Shown: piece by piece, positions 56,648 to 64,000 of the stretch | Layout of the letters: each line of letters opens with the position of its first letter | How positions within the stretch are numbered: the stretch's first letter is position 1 | DNA from: Leucogyrophana mollusca | Taxonomy: Eukaryota; Basidiomycota; Agaricomycetes; Boletales | NCBI GenBank assembly: GCA_021014945.1 | Contig: MU266423.1 | Location: 1 to 64,000, forward strand | Reading direction: 5' to 3' | Length of the DNA: 64,000 nt | Notes under the pieces: model-generated | What the model was told of the DNA's origin: nothing | Databases searched by the model: none | What the model saw: only the letters and a program-made list of their open reading frames with translations | Position numbers and translations under genes: made by a program

Positions 56648-58279
56648 TCAGGCCTCCATGCTTGCCGGATGGTCTCGAGCGAATTCCATATCAGTCATCG
56701 GGATTGAATTCGAGTCGATAGTCCCCGACGAGGCCCTGGTCTGTCGCCATAGATAGAGATGCATTCGTGTCACTAATATCGCATGGATTGCAGTTTGTAG
56801 CCTGACATAAATTCATTCAGAGGTCAGCGATACAAATGATCTCGAAGTGTTCCATACTCTGAACTTGAGATTATAACGCTGTAAGGGCTCTGTCCCCCAT
56901 CAGCACGTCAGTAAATTGGGGTATGTCATGAAAATAAGGTCGTACCCACCTGCAACAGAACGAGGCATAGAATATTGGCCACAGAAAACACTACATCGCA
57001 ATTTATCAAACACAGACCCCACTTTGGAAGGAGTGGAATTCACCAAACCCGCATCCAAAATAAAACACGTTGTGCTGGACAAGGATTTTGACCAAACGGT
57101 TGCTTGCACGACGATATTGTCGGACGACTTGGAATAAAGTGAAAGATATGACCTCTAGCCCGAACGCTTCAGTAATGAGGGGGTTAAGCAGACAGCAAAT
57201 TCGACTGCACCAAGTTCGAATACCAGTAGCAGGAGGTAGGCAATAAACAAGACATTGTCCTGACCTGTTCGATAGCAGCCCGTGATGACTGGTACAGGAG
57301 GTACGGTGACTAAGGCAACGATGAAAGTCAGCGAGAGAAGAATAGTCATTCGGGACGCTCACACTTGATGGATGATTGGTACGTAAATAATACGACTATG
57401 ACTGCAACAACAAGCACCTATTGAGGGGACGGATAAGTCAGATATATGCGCAGGGATTCAGTACTTACAACAAGGCTGCACGACAGTACCAGCAACACTT
57501 TTCGGTTACGAGCCCATAGAGCGTATGCTCGAAGAAAGAATATACCTGAAAATGGTTATGCTTAGCGTAGAGCTTACCCAAGAAGGATCGATGGGGTGTA
57601 CATTCGGAACAGACTAACGACACCCCACTCAGGCCTATGGTGCCATTGGCGCATGGTTAATCTGGGTTCGAGCACGAGGAAATTCAACTCACATGCCCCT
57701 GCTTCATAGAGTGGGTGACACATCTGCGTGTCCATCAATAGCTGAACGACAGGTCGCGGAGTAAACTCACCTCCGGGTTCAAGTTGGCCTTCAAGGATTC
57801 TGTAACGAGGTCACGCGAGCTCTTTCAGGTTTTTTTTTGAGACTCACGATATAGGTTCATTCCTATAAGGAAAAAGGGCACGTAGCGGGCAAGACAATAG
57901 AGGACTTTGACTTTCCCCCATTTCGTATTACCGAGGAATGCAATCTTCGTTTCAGGTTTGAGAACAATGCTTCGAACGGTCCGAGAGCCTACTTACTTCG
58001 TCCCCGAGCTGGAGCATATAATCGAGAGTCTAAGAACAACAATTAGATACCAATTGCGCCGTAAATCACAATACACCTACCCAAGCTGCGGCGACGGACA
58101 CTTCATGTGAATTGTGAGAAGTGAACGGTGGTTCGATGAAAACGATGCTATTACCATAAACATACTGAGCATAACTGAGCATTCGATTAAGTAGTCTTCG
58201 AAGTGCGAGCGAGACTCACGTTGATTTTGCGGAGGTCAGTAGCAGCAGCTAGGTCAGAAGGGTCGTAAAGCGAACTCAT
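56648..58279 (-). CDS. DUF6533-type multi-pass membrane protein
   Basis: At least thirteen short exons. Those traced with consistent phases are 58220-58279, 58081-58164, 57997-58029, 57848-57944, 57771-57799, 57693-57723, 57578-57634, 57469-57545, 57363-57417, 57211-57309, 57044-57154 and 56950-56990 (258 residues). One or more terminal exons lead to a TGA at 56648-56650. Family features are AAAWTLDYMLQLGDE, KWGKVKVLYCLARYVPFFLI, GIFFLRAYALWARNRKVLLV, VPPVPVITGC, LFIAYLLLLVFELEVISF, RQYRRASNRLVKILVQHNVF, YFGCGFVFSVANILCLVLLQ and HAILVTRMHLYLWRQTRASS. About seven hydrophobic helices are apparent. The family is expanded in agaricomycetes and has no known function. The last exon joins could not be fixed because candidate phases disagree, so a defect there is possible. 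Confidence 0.62.
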
Positions 58280-58943
58280 TGCTGCGTCGACCACCCGCTA
58301 GTTCGCATAATTATATGCGCTATCATTCTGAACCAAAGTTAGCCAGGGTTTAGACACCATGATGCAAAGAACACCGTACTTTTAGATCCAATCCACGATC
58401 CCAGGAGGCGCTCGGGGCCGCTCCGCGCGTTGGGTTATCCCATCGCCGGTTTGCCGTGGTCATATACTGGTCCGTGTCTCCCGCAGAATTGAGCTGGGTG
58501 GTTGCTGCGCAACTCTGGGCTGGGGATCCGGGACGCGGAGGACGCGACGAGCCGCTGTGGTGGAGGTGCGTGTTCGCGGCCATGGCCGCCAGATCAACAA
58601 ACTCGACAGCGCGGGGAGAAAAGTTGCGATAAGGCTCACTTAGCCAAGGTCACTGGAAAAGATGTTCTACATTATTCTTGGGCCTTGGGAAACGCTCGAA
58701 CGCGTCTGTGTCTTCGTCACGACACATTGCGGAGCCTGGTTATCAGTGTTTGTTGCAATTGCAGACACAGCTGCAGCGCCAATCAGCGCTCGAGTCTGCC
58801 ACGATTCCCACAGCTTTCCCACAGCTTCCCACACAATGGCAAATGGTACAAAACTACAGGTTTATTGCGACGTCTACGGGTTTATATGGATCGTACAACT
58901 GCGGTTGCTGTATCTATCTGCTTCATTGACACTGGTCTGGGCT
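58280..58943. other. Intergenic region downstream of enolase
   Basis: No gene recognised. A plus-strand frame at 58,502-59,035 overlaps the enolase terminal exon and is treated as chance. Confidence 0.5.
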
Positions 58944-60677
<1,734 letters not shown>

Positions 60678-61069
60678 GGTGGAAGGGAGCTAAGGTGTAT
60701 AGTCGGGATCCTTGTCGATAACTCTTCAATCTTATGAACCTGCGTCATTATGATTCCCACGCTGATTATCTCCGCCTGCTCAGTTTCGGCCTACGCAGCC
60801 TGTACGAAACTCTACCACCGCTATCCGCGCACAAGCAGACTAGTAGCATGCCCATCGTACCATGAGGTGCCTGTAGTTTTATGAGAACGTGCATGAGCCC
60901 GGAGAAAGCGCGGAGGAAGCCTGAGAATGCAGGCGGTTCTTTTCGTTAGCCTGACAGAGCATAGTCTCAAAAATACTGAGGCGGTGATAGGCTCGACGAA
61001 GTGGCCAGGGGATAGCATTGGAGCAGAGTAACGATTCCGGGATGATCGTACTTAATATCCGATACAGCG
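60678..61069. other. Enolase promoter and Nog2 3-prime region
   Basis: No gene seen. Upstream of enolase on the minus strand is a C/T-containing leader with ACTATACACC about 30-40 nt before the ATG; a clear TATA is lacking. Confidence 0.45.
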
Positions 61070-63437
61070 TTAAGCATCCCTGCGCCGCTTTCGTCCTTCG
61101 CCTTTCTTGCCGACTGGCAGCGACTTCAGTAGCGCTGCCTTATTCCGATTTTTGTTTTTCACGTTAGCGCTAGTGTAGAAGTTCTCCGATTTTTTCTGTG
61201 GCGAAGCTATCAGTGGATCCCACCACTGCTAAAGAATTGACGACGCACCTTGTTAGTCTTCATGCGAGGCGCTTTCTTCGGCGCAGTGGGCTCGGCGTCA
61301 GATACGTCACCTAGATACATGATGAGATGGGCACTGGCGAGACTGATGATGCCGTACCTTTATCGGCCGATGACGACCCATCTGCCTCATCGTCGACAGC
61401 TTTCGATACGCCCTTCTCGGCAAATACGTCGTTCCATGACAGCTCCCCCTCCCCCGCGTCTTCCTCACCCTCACCCTCGGCCTCTTCGCTATCACTCGCA
61501 CCCTCCCCTTCACTCTCTTCTGGAATTTCCTCATCTCCGCCTTCATCATCCATCTGCCTCACATCCTCCGCAAGGAATGTGTTCTTCTGCATGATCGACT
61601 TCAAATTCTGCTTCACGCCCACCACTTCCAATTCATGCTCAGCCGCCTTCTCCTTCCCTTTGCCTTTAAGCTTGGCAGCCTTCGCCTCCGCCTTGTTAAG
61701 CTCTTCAGGCCGCTCAGGAGGCGGCACAAAGAACGGTATCCGGCCTCTCACCCAGTCGCTCAGGACAATTTTCGCGGCGCCCTCCACATCTGGCTCGCCA
61801 CCCTTCAACAAGCGGCCCTTCATACGCGCAAGGGTGTCTAAGAATGCCTCAGCGACCCAACTCCGACTAGGATCGGACTCGTCGATGAGAGGTACCCCAT
61901 ACGTCCGGGAGAGATATAACGGCTTCACGCGTTCGAGGAGCGCAGGGATATGTTCGGATGGCATAGGCAGCGCCTCAACACGCAGCACGCCTTTGAGTAC
62001 CGTGGAGGTTTGGGAGTCGTTAGCGGACGTGGGAACGATACCCGGGCAGTCGATGAGGTATATTCTACGCGTCAATGTGATGTATTGCCAGACCTGCGCA
62101 ATGGCCGATCAATTTCAGGATATTCAGGCATGCATCAGAATAAGTATACCTTAGTTTCCCCGGGTACTGGCGCCACGCGGCAAACCTTGCCGCTTTTGAG
62201 GGTATTGATAACGCTGCTTTTGCCAACATTAGGGTATCCTACAAATCCAACCGATATTTGCTTTTTGTCCGAGTGAAGCTGCGAGAATTGACGGAGGAGT
62301 TGAATGAGAGAGCCTTTCCCGAACGAATGGTTTGGCGATGCGTGGAAGGCGATCGTCGGGAAGCGGGGTGTGAGGTGTTGGATGTAGCGTGCCTAAGCAA
62401 AACGCTCAATGGTCATCGCGAGCACGTCGCAGAAAAGGGACGCACTGTGACCCAATTCGGTACCAAGTCACATTTATTAATTACAAGGACGACTTGCTTG
62501 TGCGCTTTCTCCTTTTTCACATAGTCGAGCACGGACTCGCACATTGTCCCAAGCGGGTCTCGCGCGTCCAAAATATGGAGGATGACATCTGACGAGTCAA
62601 TCACCTTGTAGAGCTCGCCATAGATTCGGCGCGAGGTACCCTTGGCGTAGATGGGCTCAATGTAGTCGGCGTGCGTCGCTGGTTCTGCTGACGTTGATGT
62701 TTGGCCGTCACCTTATCGGCCCAGTGTCAGTGGGCAATCGCAGAATACTATCGATGGCCAGGGCACACCTGAAGTGCCTTCTCCGAGAGTATTACTGTCC
62801 TCGGCTTGTTTTGCGGCGGCCACGCTCAGTTTACTGAGCTCTTCGAATGTACCGACCTCTATTCTAGGCTTCTTGCGCTGAGATTTGGGGCCAAAGGTCT
62901 CGCTAAATGGCTCAGTCTCAACGATATGGGAGCGCTGCCATTGGATAATAATTAAGCATGGTGATAACGCCAAGCCCCACAGAGCACACCTTTCGGGTAT
63001 TTGGGTTAGCTGCGTCGTCCAAGAGTGCCATGGGGAGTTTATTTCGGCGCAAAAGCACAGAGTACGGGTCATCTTTCTTTGACGATAAACTTGTCCTGAA
63101 GTGATCCAATGCAGTTTGCGAGATTACTCTCGTATTCCCTGTGTCTCTGCCTCAGCCTCTAATTTAGATCATGACAAACTATATGCGCACCAAACCACCG
63201 CCGATCGGGCTGCACTCTTCCAGGCTTAGTTTCGTCCTCGCCCTTCTGGAATGCAGCAGCCTGAGTGATCTTCCCATCCTTGTCTCGTATGGGCTTTCCC
63301 CCATTGAGCATCTTGAGTCGGGAGGCCTGTTTGGCATTGCGGTAAAAGTTCTCGCCTTTGACTCTTTTCAGGGTTGGTTCCTTCGCGGACGACGAGCGGG
63401 TCTTGGGGGACGCCTTCGCTTTTTTTGTGGGGGCCAT
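61070..63437 (-). CDS. NOG2: Nucleolar GTP-binding protein 2 (Nog2/Nug2)
   Basis: Eight exons (63191-63437, 62990-63138, 62769-62934, 62446-62711, 62150-62392, 61358-62093, 61249-61310, 61070-61195) give 664 residues. It is a circularly permuted GTPase of the YlqF/NOG2 family, acting in 60S pre-ribosome maturation and export. The NGP1NT region has [20 protein letters not shown] and [19 protein letters not shown]. The GTPase motifs come in permuted order: G4 NKCD ([16 protein letters not shown]), G1 [10 protein letters not shown]3 DCPG ([11 protein letters not shown]). The G2-like K-S/T lies in PVPGETK. The C-terminal part has an acidic tract ([20 protein letters not shown]) and basic ends ([29 protein letters not shown]) typical of nucleolar proteins. 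The start [10 protein letters not shown] was chosen over a non-ATG extension. Confidence 0.96.
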
Positions 63438-64000
63438 GGTGCACCGTGCGGGAGTATACGATCTGCCTGGCTGCAACGTTCAGGCGGCTTGGAAGAAAAG
63501 TCAGGTATTTCCCACGGTGTCTGACCGTGTGTTATATCTTCGAGAACTCCTCTTTCAAGATTTATTTTATCAATAATAATCCTAATAATCCGAAGGGCGC
63601 GTTATATGAAACGGGAAAGTGCTTGCACCAGATCCGACGAATCCTGGTATACCATATACATGAACTGTGAGGACATGCACTTGGTCTCCTTTGCACATGG
63701 AGAACGCGCAATGCAGCGGAGAAAACCCCGGGGAGGATGTTCGATTGAGATAGGATGAAAAGGGTGCACTCCTCTTCATGGATCACTATCCTCCGGAAGT
63801 GAATGCCGTTATGTATGAAAGGTCAGCAATTTCAACGACTTCCTTAAGGCGGTCGTTTCCTTGGGGGTGCGTTGAACGCATGGCGGCGACCATTCGCGAC
63901 TTTGGAGGACGACCATTTTCCTTCTAAAAGGCATGGCCACGGGAGGGTACGTAACGGTAACCTACACCCTTCTTCGAGTGACGACTAGTGCGATAAGGAG
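63438..64000. other. Region upstream of Nog2
   Basis: No gene recognised up to the window end; it should hold the Nog2 promoter. Confidence 0.45.

Overview
The window is nuclear DNA of a filamentous basidiomycete, most likely an agaricomycete mushroom-type fungus. The genes are intron-dense, with mostly 47-100 nt introns that have GT(NNGY)...YAG ends and CTNAY-like branch sites. The set includes a Chs3-like chitin synthase, a DUF6533 membrane protein, BTB and C2H2 families typical of agaricomycetes, and an enolase with the C-terminal extension I associate with this group. Exon joins were worked out by hand from splice consensus, phase agreement and family knowledge. No alignment or RNA evidence was available. 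I found no tRNA, rRNA, CRISPR array or bacterial-style operon.

Layout. 0-11 kb: a thioredoxin-like gene without its CxxC active site, a large disordered Ser/Pro-rich protein, a Sec14/CRAL-TRIO lipid-transfer protein (minus strand), a 1,053-bp non-autonomous hAT transposon with an exact 8-bp target duplication, and the snoRNP subunit NOP10. 12-24 kb: chitin synthase, a Whi2-like BTB protein, the Fe-S adaptor LTO1, a copper amine oxidase (minus) and a DUF3140 protein. 24-33 kb: an 865-residue unknown, a Pga1-like ER protein (minus), two tandem C2H2 zinc-finger paralogues (minus) and centrin. 34-46 kb: two head-to-head paralogous C2H2 transcription factors separated by a 4.1-kb gene-poor gap, then two tandem xanthine-dioxygenase-like TauD enzymes (minus). 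46-56 kb: a broken copy and an intact copy of a secreted-looking arrestin-like protein, two tandem BTB paralogues (the second with a premature in-frame stop) and an 18-exon GH47 alpha-mannosidase. 56-63 kb (all minus): an unknown, a DUF6533 multi-pass membrane protein, enolase and the nucleolar GTPase Nog2.

The main theme is local duplication. Between 29 and 52 kb there are five duplicate sets at different stages of decay: C2H2 proteins, transcription factors, dioxygenases, arrestin-like exon 1 and BTB proteins. Housekeeping single-copy genes (NOP10, LTO1, centrin, enolase, Nog2, Pga1-like) surround or interrupt them. Two GC-AG introns are visible; one sits where the tandem paralogue uses GT. 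I see no multi-gene defence, biosynthetic or other obviously new system. The most unusual single items are the active-site-less thioredoxin, the signal-peptide-bearing arrestin-like protein and the BTB gene with a stop between two Cys-pair motifs.
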